NCBI GenBank assembly: GCA_902628835.1
Contig: CACOPD010000002.1
Coordinates: 80,218 to 144,217 of the forward strand
DNA length: 64,000 bases
Source: an uncultured Alphaproteobacteria bacterium
GTDB taxonomy: Bacteria; Pseudomonadota; Alphaproteobacteria; HIMB59; GCA-002718135
Reading direction: 5' to 3'
This document shows positions 1-14,863 of this stretch, in pieces (within the stretch, counting starts at the first letter, position 1; each line of letters begins with the position of its first letter). The translations under genes and the position numbers were made by a program. The notes under the pieces were generated by a model. It made no database searches. It had not been told where the DNA came from and saw only the letters and a list, made by a program, of their open reading frames with translations.

Positions 1-4455
<4,455 letters not shown>

Positions 4456-4476
4456 CAATTTTTTTAGGATATCTGC

Positions 4477-4503
4477 TTGACTTTACTGTAATCAATTTAT
4501 AAA
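4477..4503 (+). promoter_or_regulatory. Possible promoter for the rpsL-rpsG-fusA (str) operon
   Basis: In the 108-nt spacer between rpoC and rpsL there is a TTGACT box followed, after 15 bases, by TATAAA. The boxes are good but the spacing is shorter than the usual 16-18. The same TTGACT hexamer occurs upstream of rpsM. No start site is demonstrated. Confidence 0.3.
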
Positions 4504-4563
4504 GACCCATACGATTTGTTAAAGGTCGTGGAGTAAGATCCAAACACTTAACTGAAGGATAAA

Positions 4564-4935
4564 ATGCCAACAATTAACCAACTTGTTAGAAAAGGTAGAT
4601 CTACCGTTAAAAAAAGAAACAAGGTACCTGCTTTAGATAAAAGTCCTCAAAAAAGAGGCGTTTGTACAAGAGTCTATACAACTACTCCAAAAAAACCAAA
4701 TTCAGCTCTAAGAAAAGTAGCCAGAGTAAAGTTAACAAATGGACAAGAGGTTTCAGCATACATACCTGGCGAAGGTCACAACTTACAAGAACATTCAGTA
4801 GTTTTAATAAGAGGTGGACGTGTGAAAGATCTTCCTGGTGTAAGATACCATATTCTCAGGGGAACTCTTGATACACAAGGCGTTTCTTCTAGAAAGCAAA
4901 GAAGATCACTCTACGGGGCTAAACGTCCAAAATAA
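4564..4935 (+). CDS. rpsL: 30S ribosomal protein S12
   Basis: S12 sits at the decoding centre of the small subunit and controls translational accuracy. The 123-residue product has the diagnostic [18 protein letters not shown] segment, with the lysine at the streptomycin-resistance position intact, and [17 protein letters not shown], which includes the aspartate methylthiolated by RimO in other bacteria. It is the first gene of the str operon here, preceded by a possible promoter, and lies 2 bases upstream of rpsG. Confidence 0.98.
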   Translation: MPTINQLVRKGRSTVKKRNKVPALDKSPQKRGVCTRVYTTTPKKPNSALRKVARVKLTNGQEVSAYIPGEGHNLQEHSVVLIRGGRVKDLPGVRYHILRGTLDTQGVSSRKQRRSLYGAKRPK

Positions 4936-4937
4936 TT

Positions 4938-5408
4938 ATGTCTAGAAGAAGAGCAGCAGAAAAAAGAACTATACTTCCTGATCATAAGTTTAAGGATTTA
5001 GTTTTGGCTAAATTCATGAATAGAATAATGCTTGATGGAAAAAAATCAACTTCAGAGAAAATCGTCTACGGTGCATTTGATATAGTTTCAAAAAAAACAG
5101 ACAAAACACCAATTGAATTTTTCCACGAAGCATTAAATAACGTTAAACCAACCCTTGAAGTTAGATCTCGTAGAGTTGGTGGTGCAACTTATCAAGTTCC
5201 TATGGAAGTAAGACCAAAAAGAGCCCAAACTCTAGCAATGAAATGGATTGTTGACTCAGCAACTAAAAGAAATGAAAAAACTATGAGAGAGAGAGTTGCA
5301 AACGAAATTATTGATGCTTTTAATAATAAAGGAAATGCCGTTAAAAAAAGAGAAGAAACGCATAAAATGGCAGATGCTAACAGAGCTTTCTCACACTTTA
5401 GATGGTAA
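4938..5408 (+). CDS. rpsG: 30S ribosomal protein S7
   Basis: S7 nucleates assembly of the 30S head and touches tRNA in the E site. The 156-residue length is standard. The N-terminus [18 protein letters not shown] and the [20 protein letters not shown] segment with the RNA-binding beta-hairpin are typical. It follows rpsL after 2 bases and is followed by fusA. The ORF track merges the fusA frame back into this gene, but that extension is spurious. Confidence 0.98.
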   Translation: MSRRRAAEKRTILPDHKFKDLVLAKFMNRIMLDGKKSTSEKIVYGAFDIVSKKTDKTPIEFFHEALNNVKPTLEVRSRRVGGATYQVPMEVRPKRAQTLAMKWIVDSATKRNEKTMRERVANEIIDAFNNKGNAVKKREETHKMADANRAFSHFRW

Positions 5409-5415
5409 AATAAAT

Positions 5416-7494
5416 ATGACCAGATCTCATCCTCTATCGAAATATAGAAATATAGGTATTATGGCTCACATCGATGCTGGAAAAACAACAACTACTGAAA
5501 GAATACTATATTACACTGGTAAATCTCACAAAATTGGCGAAGTCCATGATGGTGCTGCAACTATGGATTGGATGGAACAGGAGCAAGAAAGAGGAATAAC
5601 TATAACTTCTGCCGCAACTACATGTTTCTGGAAAGATTGTCGTATAAACATTATAGATACGCCTGGGCATGTAGATTTTACCATAGAAGTTGAAAGATCG
5701 CTTAAAGTTTTAGATGGAGCAGTGGCTGTTTTTGATGGTGTTGCAGGTGTTGAACCTCAGTCTGAAACCGTTTGGAGGCAAGCAGATAAATACAAAGTCC
5801 CTCGTATGTGTTTTGTGAACAAACTTGACAGAACTGGTGCAAACTTCTTTATGTGCGTTGACATGATTTCAGATCGATTGGGATCATATCCCTTGGTTAC
5901 ACAACTTCCAATAGGAATTGAAAGTAATTTAAAAGGTGTAGTTGATTTAGTAACCAATAAAGCCATTATTTGGCAAGACGAAAGCTTAGGAGCTAAATTT
6001 GATATTGTCGATATTCCTGAGGATCTTAAAGACCAATCATCAGAGTATAGATTAAAACTAATTGAAAAAGCTGTTGAAGAGGATGATACGATTATGGAAA
6101 GCTACCTAGACGGTAATGAACCATCTACTGAAGAATTAAAACTATGTATAAGAAAAGGTACTTTAAAAGGTTCATTTGTACCTGTTCTAACTGGATCAGC
6201 ATTTAAAAATAAGGGAGTTCAACCTCTTCTAGATGCAGTAATAGATTATATGCCTTCTCCTACAGATGTAGCAAATGTTAAAGGTGTTGATATTAACGAT
6301 GACTCTAAAGAGTTAACTAGGAAATGTGAAGATAACGAACCATTTAGTGCTTTAGCTTTCAAAATAATGACAGACCCATTTGTAGGAAGTTTGACATTTG
6401 CCAGAATTTACTCAGGTTCAATCAACACTAAAGATAGTGTTTTAAATTCTAACTCTGGGAAAAAAGAAAATATTGGTAGAATGTTGCTAATGCATGCAAA
6501 TAATAGAGAAGAAATAAAAACAGCTAATGCAGGAGATATTGTAGCATTAGTTGGATTAAAAGATGTCACAACTGGCGAGACCTTATGTGCATCTGACAAT
6601 CCAATAGTTTTAGAGAAAATGGACTTTCCTGATCCTGTAATCGAAGTCGCAGTTGAACCAAAAACTAAAGTTGATCACGAAAAAATGGGTCAAGCACTAG
6701 CTAGACTAGCTCAAGAAGACCCAAGTTTTAGAGTGACAACAGATCATGAAAGTGGACAGACTATTATAAAAGGTATGGGTGAGCTCCACCTTGAAATTCT
6801 TGTTGATAGAATGAAGAGGGAGTTTAAAGTTGAAGCAAATGTTGGAGCACCTCAAGTTGCTTACAGAGAAACAATATCAAATTCATTTGATGTAGATTAT
6901 ACTCATAAAAAACAATCGGGTGGCGCAGGTCAGTTCGCAAGAGTAAAAATAAAATTCGAACCTGGAAAAGCAGGAAGTGGTTATGAATTCATTAACCAAA
7001 TCAAAGGTGGAAATATACCCACCGAACATATCCCAGGAGTTGAAAAAGGTCTAATAGCACAACAACAAACTGGAGTCATAGCAGGTTTCCCTTGTATAGA
7101 TTTTAAAGCTACCCTTTATGATGGTGCTTATCATGACGTTGACTCAAGTGTTCTTGCTTTTGAAATTGCAGCAAGAGCTGCTTTCAGAGAAGGTATCGCT
7201 AAAGCAAAACCAGTCTTACTTGAACCAATGATGAAGGTAGAGGTGGTAACTCCTGAGGAATATATGGGAGATGTGATAGGAGATCTTAATAGTCGAAGAG
7301 GACAAGTCCAAGAAATGTCTACTAGAGGTAATGCAAATGTTGTAGACGCAATGGTTCCACTTGCAAATATGTTTGGTTACGTAAACAACCTTAGATCACT
7401 TTCACAAGGAAGGGCTAATTACACAATGCAATTTGATCATTATGAGGAAGTTCCCTCAAATGTTGCTGATGAAGTAAAGGCAAAGTTAGCATAA
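5416..7494 (+). CDS. fusA: Translation elongation factor G
   Basis: EF-G is the GTPase that drives tRNA-mRNA translocation and, with RRF, ribosome recycling. The ORF track begins at 5296 inside rpsG. The true start is the ATG at 5416 giving [20 protein letters not shown] and a normal 692 residues. GTPase motifs are [15 protein letters not shown] (P-loop), DTPGHVDF and NKLDRTGA; domain IV contains [16 protein letters not shown]. Its stop overlaps the rpsJ start in TAATG. There is no tuf gene behind it, unlike the common rpsL-rpsG-fusA-tuf-rpsJ order. Confidence 0.97.
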   Translation: MTRSHPLSKYRNIGIMAHIDAGKTTTTERILYYTGKSHKIGEVHDGAATMDWMEQEQERGITITSAATTCFWKDCRINIIDTPGHVDFTIEVERSLKVLDGAVAVFDGVAGVEPQSETVWRQADKYKVPRMCFVNKLDRTGANFFMCVDMISDRLGSYPLVTQLPIGIESNLKGVVDLVTNKAIIWQDESLGAKFDIVDIPEDLKDQSSEYRLKLIEKAVEEDDTIMESYLDGNEPSTEELKLCIRKGTLKGSFVPVLTGSAFKNKGVQPLLDAVIDYMPSPTDVANVKGVDINDDSKELTRKCEDNEPFSALAFKIMTDPFVGSLTFARIYSGSINTKDSVLNSNSGKKENIGRMLLMHANNREEIKTANAGDIVALVGLKDVTTGETLCASDNPIVLEKMDFPDPVIEVAVEPKTKVDHEKMGQALARLAQEDPSFRVTTDHESGQTIIKGMGELHLEILVDRMKREFKVEANVGAPQVAYRETISNSFDVDYTHKKQSGGAGQFARVKIKFEPGKAGSGYEFINQIKGGNIPTEHIPGVEKGLIAQQQTGVIAGFPCIDFKATLYDGAYHDVDSSVLAFEIAARAAFREGIAKAKPVLLEPMMKVEVVTPEEYMGDVIGDLNSRRGQVQEMSTRGNANVVDAMVPLANMFGYVNNLRSLSQGRANYTMQFDHYEEVPSNVADEVKAKLA

Positions 7495-7802
7495 TGGATA
7501 ATCAAAATATAAGAATAAGATTAAGGGGATATGATAATTCCCTATTGGATACTAGCACACAGGACATAATTAATACTGCTAAGAGGACTGGGGCTAAAGT
7601 AAAAGGACCGATCCCTCTTCCCACCAGATTTGAGAGATTTACTGTTAATAAATCACCCCACATAGATAAAAAAAGTAGAGATCAATTAGAAATAAGAACG
7701 CATAATCGTCTTTTAGATATAATTGACCCAACCCCTCAAACTGTTGATGCTTTAATGAAGCTTGATTTATCTGCAGGAGTAGAAGTGGATATTAAAATTT
7801 AA
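7494..7802 (+). CDS. rpsJ: 30S ribosomal protein S10
   Basis: S10 is a 30S head protein that also serves in transcription antitermination as NusE. The product has 102 residues with the expected [14 protein letters not shown] start and [26 protein letters not shown] loop. It opens the S10 cluster but begins on the last base of the fusA stop (TAATG), so it has no room for its own promoter and depends on the str transcript. Confidence 0.97.
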   Translation: MDNQNIRIRLRGYDNSLLDTSTQDIINTAKRTGAKVKGPIPLPTRFERFTVNKSPHIDKKSRDQLEIRTHNRLLDIIDPTPQTVDALMKLDLSAGVEVDIKI

Positions 7803-7804
7803 TC

Positions 7805-8446
7805 ATGATGAGATCAGGTTTAATAGCAACGAAGATCGGGAATAGTTCTTACTATTACAAAGATGGAAGAAACACACACGTTACTGTTTTAAAAGTTGAT
7901 GATTGCATTGTATCAAATGTTAAAACTTTAGAAAAACATGGATATAACGCTGTTCAGTTAGCATCTATCGAAACTAATAAAGATATTTCAAACATAAAAA
8001 AACCACAAAGAAAAATGTTTTCTGCTATTAATATTACACCAAAAAAAATTGTTAAAGAATTCAATGTTGATTCCGATAATATTTTAGAAATTGGAACAAT
8101 TCTCGGCGTAGATCACTTTAAAATTGATCAATTTGTAGATGCAAGTAGCTTTTCAATTGGAAAGGGCTTTGCAGGTGTAATGAAGAGGCATAATTTTGGT
8201 GGACTTAGAGCCTCCCACGGTGTTTCTATTTCACATCGTTCTCACGGTTCTACCGGTCAAAATCAAGATCCAGGAAGAGTATTTAAAGGTAAGAAAATGG
8301 CCGGCAGAATGGGTAACAAAAAAGTTACTAAACAAAATCTCAAAATAATTGATGTTGATACAAAAAATAACCTCATAATTTTAAAGGGTTCGGTACCAGG
8401 AAAAAAAAATTCAATTATTTATTTAAAAGACTCAATTAAAAAGTAA
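7805..8446 (+). CDS. rplC: 50S ribosomal protein L3
   Basis: L3 starts 50S assembly and reaches the peptidyl-transferase centre. The 213-residue product has MRSGLIATKIG at its start and the conserved GSTGQNQDPGRVFKGKKMAG loop with the glutamine that PrmB methylates in other bacteria. Two ATGs are adjacent (7805 and 7808); the second gives the more typical MRSG N-terminus. It follows rpsJ by 2 bases and precedes rplD by 2. Confidence 0.97.
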   Translation: MMRSGLIATKIGNSSYYYKDGRNTHVTVLKVDDCIVSNVKTLEKHGYNAVQLASIETNKDISNIKKPQRKMFSAINITPKKIVKEFNVDSDNILEIGTILGVDHFKIDQFVDASSFSIGKGFAGVMKRHNFGGLRASHGVSISHRSHGSTGQNQDPGRVFKGKKMAGRMGNKKVTKQNLKIIDVDTKNNLIILKGSVPGKKNSIIYLKDSIKK

Positions 8447-8448
8447 TA

Positions 8449-9072
8449 ATGAAAAAAACAGTTCTAAATTTAAAAAACAAAACAGTAGGAGATGTCGATT
8501 TAGATGCAAAAATCTTTGGGCTAAAAATTTTTCCTGATTTGATACACCAATATATTAGATTTCAGAATGCAAAATCAAGACAAGGTTCACATAAAACCAA
8601 ATCTAGATCAGAAGTAAGTGGACGTAGTAAAAAACCATTCTCTCAAAAAGGCACAGGTAACGCAAGACAAGGTAGTAATAAACCACCAAATTTTAGAGGC
8701 GGAGCAGTTTCAATGGGTCCTGTAAATAGAGATCATTCTTTTAGTCTTAACAAAAAAGAGAAAAAACTAGCATTGAAATCAGCTTTATCAGCTAAACTTA
8801 CTGAAGATAAAATTATAATTATTGACTCATTCGAAATAAAAAGTTTCAAAACAAAAGAATTATATTCTGATTTAAAACTATTTGATTATAAATCTGCTTT
8901 ATTTATTTATTCTGAAAACGGCATAGATAAAAATTTTAAATTAGCATCATCAAATATTCCTAAAGTTTCAATATTGAATCAAAAAGGTATTAACGTAAAA
9001 GATCTAATTTCTTTTGACAAAATTTTTATTGAACAAAAATCTATCAACGAAATTACAAAGAGGCTTTCATGA
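8449..9072 (+). CDS. rplD: 50S ribosomal protein L4
   Basis: L4 lines the exit tunnel and in some bacteria represses the S10 operon. The 207-residue protein carries the conserved SEVSGRSKKPFSQKGTGNARQG tunnel loop and FRGGAVSMGPVNRDHSFSLNKK. The gene overlaps rplW by 4 bases (ATGA). Lysine-rich replacement of arginine positions is marked, as expected for an AT-rich genome. Confidence 0.97.
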   Translation: MKKTVLNLKNKTVGDVDLDAKIFGLKIFPDLIHQYIRFQNAKSRQGSHKTKSRSEVSGRSKKPFSQKGTGNARQGSNKPPNFRGGAVSMGPVNRDHSFSLNKKEKKLALKSALSAKLTEDKIIIIDSFEIKSFKTKELYSDLKLFDYKSALFIYSENGIDKNFKLASSNIPKVSILNQKGINVKDLISFDKIFIEQKSINEITKRLS

Positions 9073-9386
9073 AAAATAAAAATAAAAAAATTTCTCTAGA
9101 AAGAGCTTATGATATTATTAAAAGACCAATAACAACTGAAAAATCAACAAACTTACAACAGTTTAATCAATATTCTTTTATAGTATCTAAAAATTCCAAT
9201 TCATTTGAAATTAAAAATGCTATAGAAGCTATTTTTAAAGTTAAAGTAAACAAAGTAAATACTTCAATACTTCGAGGTAAAGGTAAAACATTTAAGGGTC
9301 AATACGGTTTTAGACAAGACTCTAAAAGAGCAATTGTAACACTTGATGAAGGTAATACTATTGACTCATCATTGGAGATAAAATAA
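9069..9386 (+). CDS. rplW: 50S ribosomal protein L23
   Basis: L23 forms the rim of the exit tunnel where trigger factor and SRP dock. The 105-residue product contains the family hallmark [14 protein letters not shown] and [16 protein letters not shown]. It has a lysine-rich N-terminal lead of about 17 residues before the core. It overlaps rplD by 4 bases and shares a base with the start of rplB. Confidence 0.96.
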   Translation: MKNKNKKISLERAYDIIKRPITTEKSTNLQQFNQYSFIVSKNSNSFEIKNAIEAIFKVKVNKVNTSILRGKGKTFKGQYGFRQDSKRAIVTLDEGNTIDSSLEIK

Positions 9387-10207
9387 TGCTCTTAAAATTT
9401 AAACCTACCACACCAGGATTGAGAGGAACTGTACTTGTTTCAAAAAGAGAACTTGCCAAAAATGGTCCACATAAATCACTTACCAAAAAATATAAATCTA
9501 CAGGGGGTAGAAATAACCAGGGCAGAATAACCTCAAGAAGAATGGGCGGAGGGGTTAAAAGAAAATATAGGATTATAGATTTTAAAAGATCTAAAACCGA
9601 TATTAACGCAGAAGTAATAAGAAATGAGTATGATCCAAATAGATCAGCATTTATATCTTTAATTAAGTATGAAGATGGTGAGCATAGTTATATTATTTCC
9701 CCAAAAAATATTAACATTGGAGAGAAAATAGTTTCAGGTGATAATGTAGCAATTAAAAATGGTAATTGTTTACCTATTGCTAATATACCTGTTGGAACTA
9801 ATATTCACAATATTGAGCTAAAACCTGGAGCGGGAGGACAATTAATTAGATCCGCTGGATCATCTGCACAAATTGTTTCTAAAGAGCAACCTTATGTTCA
9901 AATAAAGTTAATCTCTGGTGAAATAAGGCACATTAATAAAAATTGCAAAGCTACTATTGGCGAAGTATCTAATGCAGATCAAAAAAATGTCAAACTTGGT
10001 AAAGCTGGCAGAAAAAGATACTTAGGCTTTAGGCCTAAAGTAAGAGGTGTAGTTATGAATCCTGTTGATCACCCTCATGGCGGTGGGGAAGGAAGAACAT
10101 CAGGTGGAAGAAATCCAGTTACTCCTTGGGGTGTATCTACCAAGGGTAAAAAAACAAGAAATAATAAAAAAACAGATATATTTATAATTAAGAGGAAGAA
10201 AAAATAA
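9386..10207 (+). CDS. rplB: 50S ribosomal protein L2
   Basis: L2 is needed for subunit association and peptidyl transfer. The 273-residue length is typical. The signature [19 protein letters not shown] contains the conserved histidine near the peptidyl-transferase centre, followed by [17 protein letters not shown]. The start is coupled to rplW (TAATG) and the end to rpsS in the same way. Confidence 0.98.
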   Translation: MLLKFKPTTPGLRGTVLVSKRELAKNGPHKSLTKKYKSTGGRNNQGRITSRRMGGGVKRKYRIIDFKRSKTDINAEVIRNEYDPNRSAFISLIKYEDGEHSYIISPKNINIGEKIVSGDNVAIKNGNCLPIANIPVGTNIHNIELKPGAGGQLIRSAGSSAQIVSKEQPYVQIKLISGEIRHINKNCKATIGEVSNADQKNVKLGKAGRKRYLGFRPKVRGVVMNPVDHPHGGGEGRTSGGRNPVTPWGVSTKGKKTRNNKKTDIFIIKRKKK

Positions 10208-10488
10208 TGACAAGATCAGTTTGGAAAGGACCATTTGTAGATATAACTTTAATAAAAAAAGCAGAAAAGTTATCTGAATCAGGGAGAAAAGAAGTTCTAA
10301 AAACTTGGTCTAGAAGATCAACAATTCTTCCACAATTTGTTGGATTAACTTTTGGCGTATACAATGGCCAAAAATTTGTTCCAGTAACTGTAAATGAACA
10401 AATGGTTGGACATAAACTAGGAGAATTTTCACCAACTAGATCGTTTAAAGGTCATACAGCAGCAGATAAGAAAGCAGAACAAAAATGA
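10207..10488 (+). CDS. rpsS: 30S ribosomal protein S19
   Basis: S19 lies in the 30S head and contacts A-site tRNA. The 93-residue protein starts [20 protein letters not shown] and carries the family segment [19 protein letters not shown] and [14 protein letters not shown]. It shares a base with rplB and overlaps rplV by 4 bases. Confidence 0.97.
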   Translation: MTRSVWKGPFVDITLIKKAEKLSESGRKEVLKTWSRRSTILPQFVGLTFGVYNGQKFVPVTVNEQMVGHKLGEFSPTRSFKGHTAADKKAEQK

Positions 10489-10853
10489 ATGAAAATCTAA
10501 CAGCTATTGCAAAAGATAACATGGTTAGGATCAGTCCTACAAAATTATCAATTTTAGTAAATAGTATAGTTAACATGAAGGTTAGTTCAGCAATAAATCA
10601 ACTACAGTTTTCTTCTAAAAGAATATCTAGAACAATCATAAAGGTGTTAAATTCTGCTGTCGCAAATGCAGAAAATAATAAACAATTAGATATTGATAAA
10701 TTATTTGTTAAAGAAGCATTTGTAGGAAAGAGTTTAAGAATGAAAAGATGGAGGCCGCGTGCAAAAGGTAGAGCTGCTTCAATTATCAAGCCCTTCAGTA
10801 AGGTAACTATAATTGTTGAAGAAAGAAAAGAAATAAAAAAGGAACAAAAATAA
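10485..10853 (+). CDS. rplV: 50S ribosomal protein L22
   Basis: L22 spans the exit tunnel with its long beta-hairpin, here around [20 protein letters not shown], followed by [15 protein letters not shown]. The length of 122 residues is slightly above the usual 110-115 owing to a lysine-rich tail. It overlaps rpsS by 4 bases and ends in TAATG with rpsC. Confidence 0.96.
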   Translation: MNENLTAIAKDNMVRISPTKLSILVNSIVNMKVSSAINQLQFSSKRISRTIIKVLNSAVANAENNKQLDIDKLFVKEAFVGKSLRMKRWRPRAKGRAASIIKPFSKVTIIVEERKEIKKEQK

Positions 10854-11530
10854 TGGGACAGAAAGTTAATCCTTACGGTATTAGACTTGGAATTAATAAG
10901 ACCTGGTCATCCAGGTGGTTTTCTAAAAATGAGTATACAAAATTACTTCATCAAGATTTAAAGATCAAAAAATATGTAGAAAAAAAATTGAAAAACGCAA
11001 GCATTTCTAAAATTAATATTGAAAGAGCTGCTAAGAAACTAAGACTTTCAATATACAGCTCTAGACCAGGTATTATTATTGGAAAAAAAGGAGCTGATAT
11101 TGAAACATTGAAAAATGATCTTTCAAAAATGTCAAACCTCGAAGTATTTCTTGATATCAAAGAAGTAAGAAAACCTGAAGTTGAAGCAAGGCTAGTTGCA
11201 GAAAATATTGCAACCCAATTAGAAAAAAGAATATCGTTTAGAAGAGCAATGAAAAAAGCTGTTCAATCAGCCATGCGACTAGGAGCCAAAGGTGTTAAAG
11301 TCGTTTGCAGTGGAAGATTAGGTGGTGCTGAAATTGCAAGAACTGAAAAATATCATGAAGGAAGCGTGCCACTTCATACATTAAGAGGCGATATTGATTA
11401 TGCTACAGCAGAAGCAGAAACAACATACGGTATATGTGGTATTAAAGTCTGGATTAATAAAGGAGAAATATTATTAAAAGACCCATATGCAAGTGAAAGA
11501 AATCAAATAGATCAAGGGAGTGTTAGATAA
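10853..11530 (+). CDS. rpsC: 30S ribosomal protein S3
   Basis: S3 is part of the mRNA entry channel and helicase of the 30S subunit. The 225-residue protein starts [20 protein letters not shown]. It has a KH domain with [22 protein letters not shown], then the C-terminal domain with [21 protein letters not shown] and [20 protein letters not shown]. It ends in TAATG with rplP. Confidence 0.97.
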   Translation: MGQKVNPYGIRLGINKTWSSRWFSKNEYTKLLHQDLKIKKYVEKKLKNASISKINIERAAKKLRLSIYSSRPGIIIGKKGADIETLKNDLSKMSNLEVFLDIKEVRKPEVEARLVAENIATQLEKRISFRRAMKKAVQSAMRLGAKGVKVVCSGRLGGAEIARTEKYHEGSVPLHTLRGDIDYATAEAETTYGICGIKVWINKGEILLKDPYASERNQIDQGSVR

Positions 11531-11946
11531 TGAACATGCTATCACCCAAAAAAACTAAATACAGAAAACAATTTAAGGGTAGAATACATGGTTCTTCAAA
11601 AGGTAATTACGCACTTAATTATGGGAGTTATGGCTTAAAAGCTATGGAACCAGAAAGAGTTACCTCAAGACAAATTGAGGCTGCTAGAAAAGCAATAACT
11701 AGGTATCTAAAAAGAGCAGGAAGAATGTGGATTAGAATATTTCCCGATGTTCCTGTATCAAAAAAACCAGCTGAAGTAAGAATGGGTAAGGGAAAAGGCT
11801 CAATCGAATATTGGGCTTGCAGGGTCAAACCTGGAAGAATTATGTTTGAAGTTGACGGAGTGAATATAAACGATGCCAAAAAAGCCATGACATTAGCAGC
11901 TGCAAAGCTTCCAATTAAATGTAAATTTGTAGAAAGAAATATTTAA
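11530..11946 (+). CDS. rplP: 50S ribosomal protein L16
   Basis: L16 organises the A-site region of the large subunit. Signature segments are [39 protein letters not shown] and [18 protein letters not shown]. Two in-frame ATGs are possible: 11530, which overlaps the rpsC stop and sits about 9 bases after an AGGGAG ribosome-binding site, and 11536, which gives the more usual MLSPKK N-terminus. I keep the first on spacing grounds. Confidence 0.97.
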   Translation: MNMLSPKKTKYRKQFKGRIHGSSKGNYALNYGSYGLKAMEPERVTSRQIEAARKAITRYLKRAGRMWIRIFPDVPVSKKPAEVRMGKGKGSIEYWACRVKPGRIMFEVDGVNINDAKKAMTLAAAKLPIKCKFVERNI

Positions 11947-12140
11947 TGAACAAAAAAACTAAGATAGACGAAAAGAAAATTATGGAAGATATTTTGAATC
12001 AAAAGAAATCACTTATGAATTTAAATTTTCAAAAATATTCAGGTCAGCTTGAAAACACATCTAAGATTAAAGATGCAAAAAAACAAATTGCTAGACTAAA
12101 AACAAAATTATCAAATATTAATGGAGATAAAAATGCCTAA
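11946..12140 (+). CDS. rpmC: 50S ribosomal protein L29
   Basis: L29 is a small helical-hairpin protein at the tunnel exit beside L23. The 64-residue, very lysine-rich product has the two-helix layout and the family-type end DAKKQIARLKTKLSNI (compare RRxIARxxTxL in relatives). Identification rests as much on position between rplP and rpsQ as on sequence. It overlaps the true rpsQ start by 8 bases. Confidence 0.92.
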   Translation: MNKKTKIDEKKIMEDILNQKKSLMNLNFQKYSGQLENTSKIKDAKKQIARLKTKLSNINGDKNA

Positions 12141-12378
12141 AAGAATTTTATCTGGTGTAGTTATTTCCTCAAATTCAAACAAAACTATTACAGTAAATGT
12201 AACCAGAAGAATCAAACATAAACTCTATAAAAAAATAATCAGACAGACTAAAAAGTATCATGCCCATGATGAAAATAATGAGTTCAATGTTGGAGATACG
12301 GTATCAATAATAGAATCAAAACCTATTTCAAAAATAAAAAAATGGAGAGTTCTCTCAAATACAGGAGAAAGCACATGA
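12133..12378 (+). CDS. rpsQ: 30S ribosomal protein S17
   Basis: S17 is a primary 16S rRNA-binding protein with an OB fold. The ORF track starts at 12121, but the ATG at 12133 gives the canonical [20 protein letters not shown] and lies 6 bases after a GGAG ribosome-binding site. The length is then 81 residues. [29 protein letters not shown] is the usual C-terminal part. Its stop overlaps the rplN start in ATGA. Confidence 0.95.
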   Translation: MPKRILSGVVISSNSNKTITVNVTRRIKHKLYKKIIRQTKKYHAHDENNEFNVGDTVSIIESKPISKIKKWRVLSNTGEST

Positions 12379-12743
12379 TCCAAATGCAATCTAAATTATT
12401 TGTAGCAGACAACTCAGGAGCTAGAAAGATACAGTGTATAAAAGTGCTAGGAGGATCTAAGAGAAGATCTGCATCAATCGGAGATATAATTGTTGTTTCC
12501 ATCAAAGATGCCTTGCCAAGAGCTAAAGTTAAAAAAGGCGATGTCTATAAGGCTGTTATAGTTAGAACTTCTAAAGATTTTAAAAGATCTGATGGTACTG
12601 CAATTAGATTTGATAAAAACGCTGCTGTTTTATTAGATAAGCAAGAGGAGCCAATTGCTACAAGAATTTTTGGACCAGTCACTAGAGAGCTTAGAAGTAA
12701 AAAATTTATGAAAATCATTAGTTTAGCTCCAGAGGTAATTTAA
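12375..12743 (+). CDS. rplN: 50S ribosomal protein L14
   Basis: L14 sits at the subunit interface and is the target of the silencing factor RsfS. The ORF-track start at 12342 is inside rpsQ. The ATG at 12375 gives [20 protein letters not shown] and exactly the standard 122 residues, preceded by AGGAG at a 7-base spacing. Conserved C-terminal motif: [25 protein letters not shown]. It is the first gene of the classical spc group. Confidence 0.97.
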   Translation: MIQMQSKLFVADNSGARKIQCIKVLGGSKRRSASIGDIIVVSIKDALPRAKVKKGDVYKAVIVRTSKDFKRSDGTAIRFDKNAAVLLDKQEEPIATRIFGPVTRELRSKKFMKIISLAPEVI

Positions 12744-13057
12744 TGAATAAAAAATTTAAATTAAAAAAAGGAGATGAAGTAATAGTTCTAACAGGTAAAG
12801 ATAAAGGAAAAACTGGAAAAATAGTTAAAATGATACCAAAACAAATGAAAGCAATAGTCTCAGAAATTAATAGAGTCAAAAAAAATCAAAAACCTGATAA
12901 CAATAATCCTGGAGGAATAATTGATAAAGAAATGCCCATGCATATTTCAAATTTAGCATTTTTTGATCCTTCACAAAAAAAAGGAATAAAAATAGGTTTT
13001 AAATTTGTTGATAACAAAAAAATTAGAACAAATAAATCTTCAGGCAAGGAAATCTAA
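12743..13057 (+). CDS. rplX: 50S ribosomal protein L24
   Basis: L24 initiates large-subunit assembly. The 104-residue protein contains the KOW motif KKGDEVIVLTGKDKGKTGKIVK near its N-terminus and the segment GGIIDKEMPMHISNLAFFDP typical of bacterial L24. It is joined by TAATG overlaps to both rplN and rplE. Confidence 0.96.
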   Translation: MNKKFKLKKGDEVIVLTGKDKGKTGKIVKMIPKQMKAIVSEINRVKKNQKPDNNNPGGIIDKEMPMHISNLAFFDPSQKKGIKIGFKFVDNKKIRTNKSSGKEI

Positions 13058-13608
13058 TGAGTAGACTTTTGGAAGTTTATAATAATCAAATTAAAGATGA
13101 ACTTAAGAATAAACTTGGTCTTAAAAATGTATTTGAGGTTCCTAAATTGAATAAAATTATTTTGAATATGGGAGTAGGAGATGGAAAAGAAGATTCAAAA
13201 TTAATAGATAAAGCTCTTCAAGATTTATCTCTAATATCAGGACAAAAAGCTATTAAAACAAAATCAAAAAAAGCAATCTCTGGATTTAAAATTAGAGCAG
13301 GAATGCCATTAGGTGTTAAAGTGACTCTCCGTAACAAAATTATGTACGAGTTTCTTGATAGATTAGTAAATATAGCTATTCCAAGAATTAGAGATTTTAG
13401 AGGTTTAAATATAAATAGTTTTGATGGAAATGGAAATTTCTCTATGGGTATAAAAGAACACATAATATTTCCAGAAATAAATTTTGATAAAGTTGAAAAA
13501 GTAAGAGGTATGGATATTACAATTTGTACATCTGCAAAAAATAACAATGAGGCCTTAGAACTATTAAAAAGTTTTAACATGCCTTTTAAAGATAATCAGG
13601 TTAATTAA
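13057..13608 (+). CDS. rplE: 50S ribosomal protein L5
   Basis: L5 carries 5S rRNA into the 50S subunit and contacts P-site tRNA. The 183-residue protein has [40 protein letters not shown] and the C-terminal [20 protein letters not shown], all typical. It is followed after 8 bases containing a strong AAGGAG site by rpsN. Confidence 0.97.
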   Translation: MSRLLEVYNNQIKDELKNKLGLKNVFEVPKLNKIILNMGVGDGKEDSKLIDKALQDLSLISGQKAIKTKSKKAISGFKIRAGMPLGVKVTLRNKIMYEFLDRLVNIAIPRIRDFRGLNINSFDGNGNFSMGIKEHIIFPEINFDKVEKVRGMDITICTSAKNNNEALELLKSFNMPFKDNQVN

Positions 13609-13616
13609 GGAGTAGA

Positions 13617-13922
13617 ATGGCAAAATTAAGCTCAGTACAAAAAAATCTTTTTAGACAAAAGTTAATTAATAAATATAAAGCTAAAAGAAATAATCTTAAG
13701 GCAAAAATTAAAGATAAAAATATTTCTCTAGAGGAAAGAATATCTTATCAAAATAAATTAAATGATCTTCCTAGAAATGGCTCATCAATTAGACATAGAA
13801 ACAGATGTGAAATTACTGGTAGACCAAGAGGTAATTATAGAAAATTTGGTTTGTCTAGAATTAAACTTAGAGAACTATCAATGACTGGTGACTTACCAGG
13901 AGTTGTTAAGTCAAGTTGGTAG
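13617..13922 (+). CDS. rpsN: 30S ribosomal protein S14 (zinc-free type)
   Basis: S14 joins the 30S head late in assembly. The 101-residue long form lacks the CxxC zinc pairs of the short form. Signature: [20 protein letters not shown] then [21 protein letters not shown] and the terminal KSSW. The ATG follows a clear AAGGAG ribosome-binding site. Confidence 0.97.
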   Translation: MAKLSSVQKNLFRQKLINKYKAKRNNLKAKIKDKNISLEERISYQNKLNDLPRNGSSIRHRNRCEITGRPRGNYRKFGLSRIKLRELSMTGDLPGVVKSSW

Positions 13923-13931
13923 GAGGTTATT

Positions 13932-14330
13932 ATGGCTTTTAATGATTCACTTTCTGATATGTTAGCAAGAATTAAGAATGCTCATCAAGCAAACAAAGTA
14001 TCAACTTTGTGCCTTAAATCAAAATTAAATATGAATGTTTTGAGTGTTCTTAAAGATGAAGGATATATTAGAGATTTTAAAAATATAGAAGAGAGAAAAG
14101 GTGTTGATTCAATTCAAATTGACTTAAAATATTATAATGGAACTCCAGTAATCAAGAAAATAAAGAGAATTTCAAAACCGGGCATTCGAAAATATTCTAA
14201 AATTAGTGACTTAAATAAACCATATGGAGGTTTAGGAATTTCAATTTTATCAACTCCAAAAGGAGTTATGTCTGATCACCAAGCTAAAAAAAATAATGTT
14301 GGTGGTGAAATTTTGTGTGAGGTTTTTTAA
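13932..14330 (+). CDS. rpsH: 30S ribosomal protein S8
   Basis: S8 binds the central domain of 16S rRNA and, in E. coli, represses the spc operon. The 132-residue protein starts MAFNDSLSDMLARIKNAHQA and has the RNA-binding segment GLGISILSTPKGVMSDHQAKK with GGEILCEVF at the end. It has a strong AGGAGG site and overlaps rplF by one base. Confidence 0.97.
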   Translation: MAFNDSLSDMLARIKNAHQANKVSTLCLKSKLNMNVLSVLKDEGYIRDFKNIEERKGVDSIQIDLKYYNGTPVIKKIKRISKPGIRKYSKISDLNKPYGGLGISILSTPKGVMSDHQAKKNNVGGEILCEVF

Positions 14331-14860
14331 TGTCAAGAATTGCAAAAAACCCAATTAAGATATCAAAAGAAGTAGAATGTACCTTTAAAGAAGGTATTTT
14401 CTCAGCTAAAGGTAAGTTAGGTCAAATGCAAATTTCTGTAAATTCAAACTATAATATCAATATAAACGATGATGAAGTAAAAGTATTACCTATTAATGAT
14501 GATAGCAAAGATCCAAACTGGGGAACTACAAGAGCTATAATTTCAAATATTATCGATGGTGTAACAAATGGTTTTACTAAAACATTAGAGTTAAACGGAA
14601 CAGGTTATAGAGCTAGTGTTTCGGGTACAAAATTAAAATTGGAACTTGGTTATAGTCATGATATCAACTTTGATATTCCATCTGATGTAAAAATTGAATG
14701 TCCAAAGCAAAATTTAATTAAACTTACTAGCATAAATAAGGAAAAGTTAGGTGCAGCAGCCGCTAAAATTAGATCATTTAGAAAACCAGAACCATTTAAA
14801 GGCAAAGGCATAAAATATATTGATGAATTCATATTTAGAAAAGAAGGTAAAAAGAAGTAA
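14330..14860 (+). CDS. rplF: 50S ribosomal protein L6
   Basis: L6 lies near the factor-binding site of the 50S subunit. The 176-residue protein begins MSRIAKNPIKISKEVE and shows the two-domain L6 repeat, with ELNGTGYRASVSGTKLKLELGYSH in the second domain and the C-terminal RKPEPFKGKGIKY signature. It is coupled to rpsH by TAATG and lies 3 bases ahead of rplR. Confidence 0.97.
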   Translation: MSRIAKNPIKISKEVECTFKEGIFSAKGKLGQMQISVNSNYNININDDEVKVLPINDDSKDPNWGTTRAIISNIIDGVTNGFTKTLELNGTGYRASVSGTKLKLELGYSHDINFDIPSDVKIECPKQNLIKLTSINKEKLGAAAAKIRSFRKPEPFKGKGIKYIDEFIFRKEGKKK

Positions 14861-14863
14861 CTT

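Noticed and set aside
5296-5415. Forty-residue N-terminal extension of EF-G into rpsG
   Set aside because: It reads the rpsG sequence in another frame; EF-G families start at [12 protein letters not shown] as given by the ATG at 5416.
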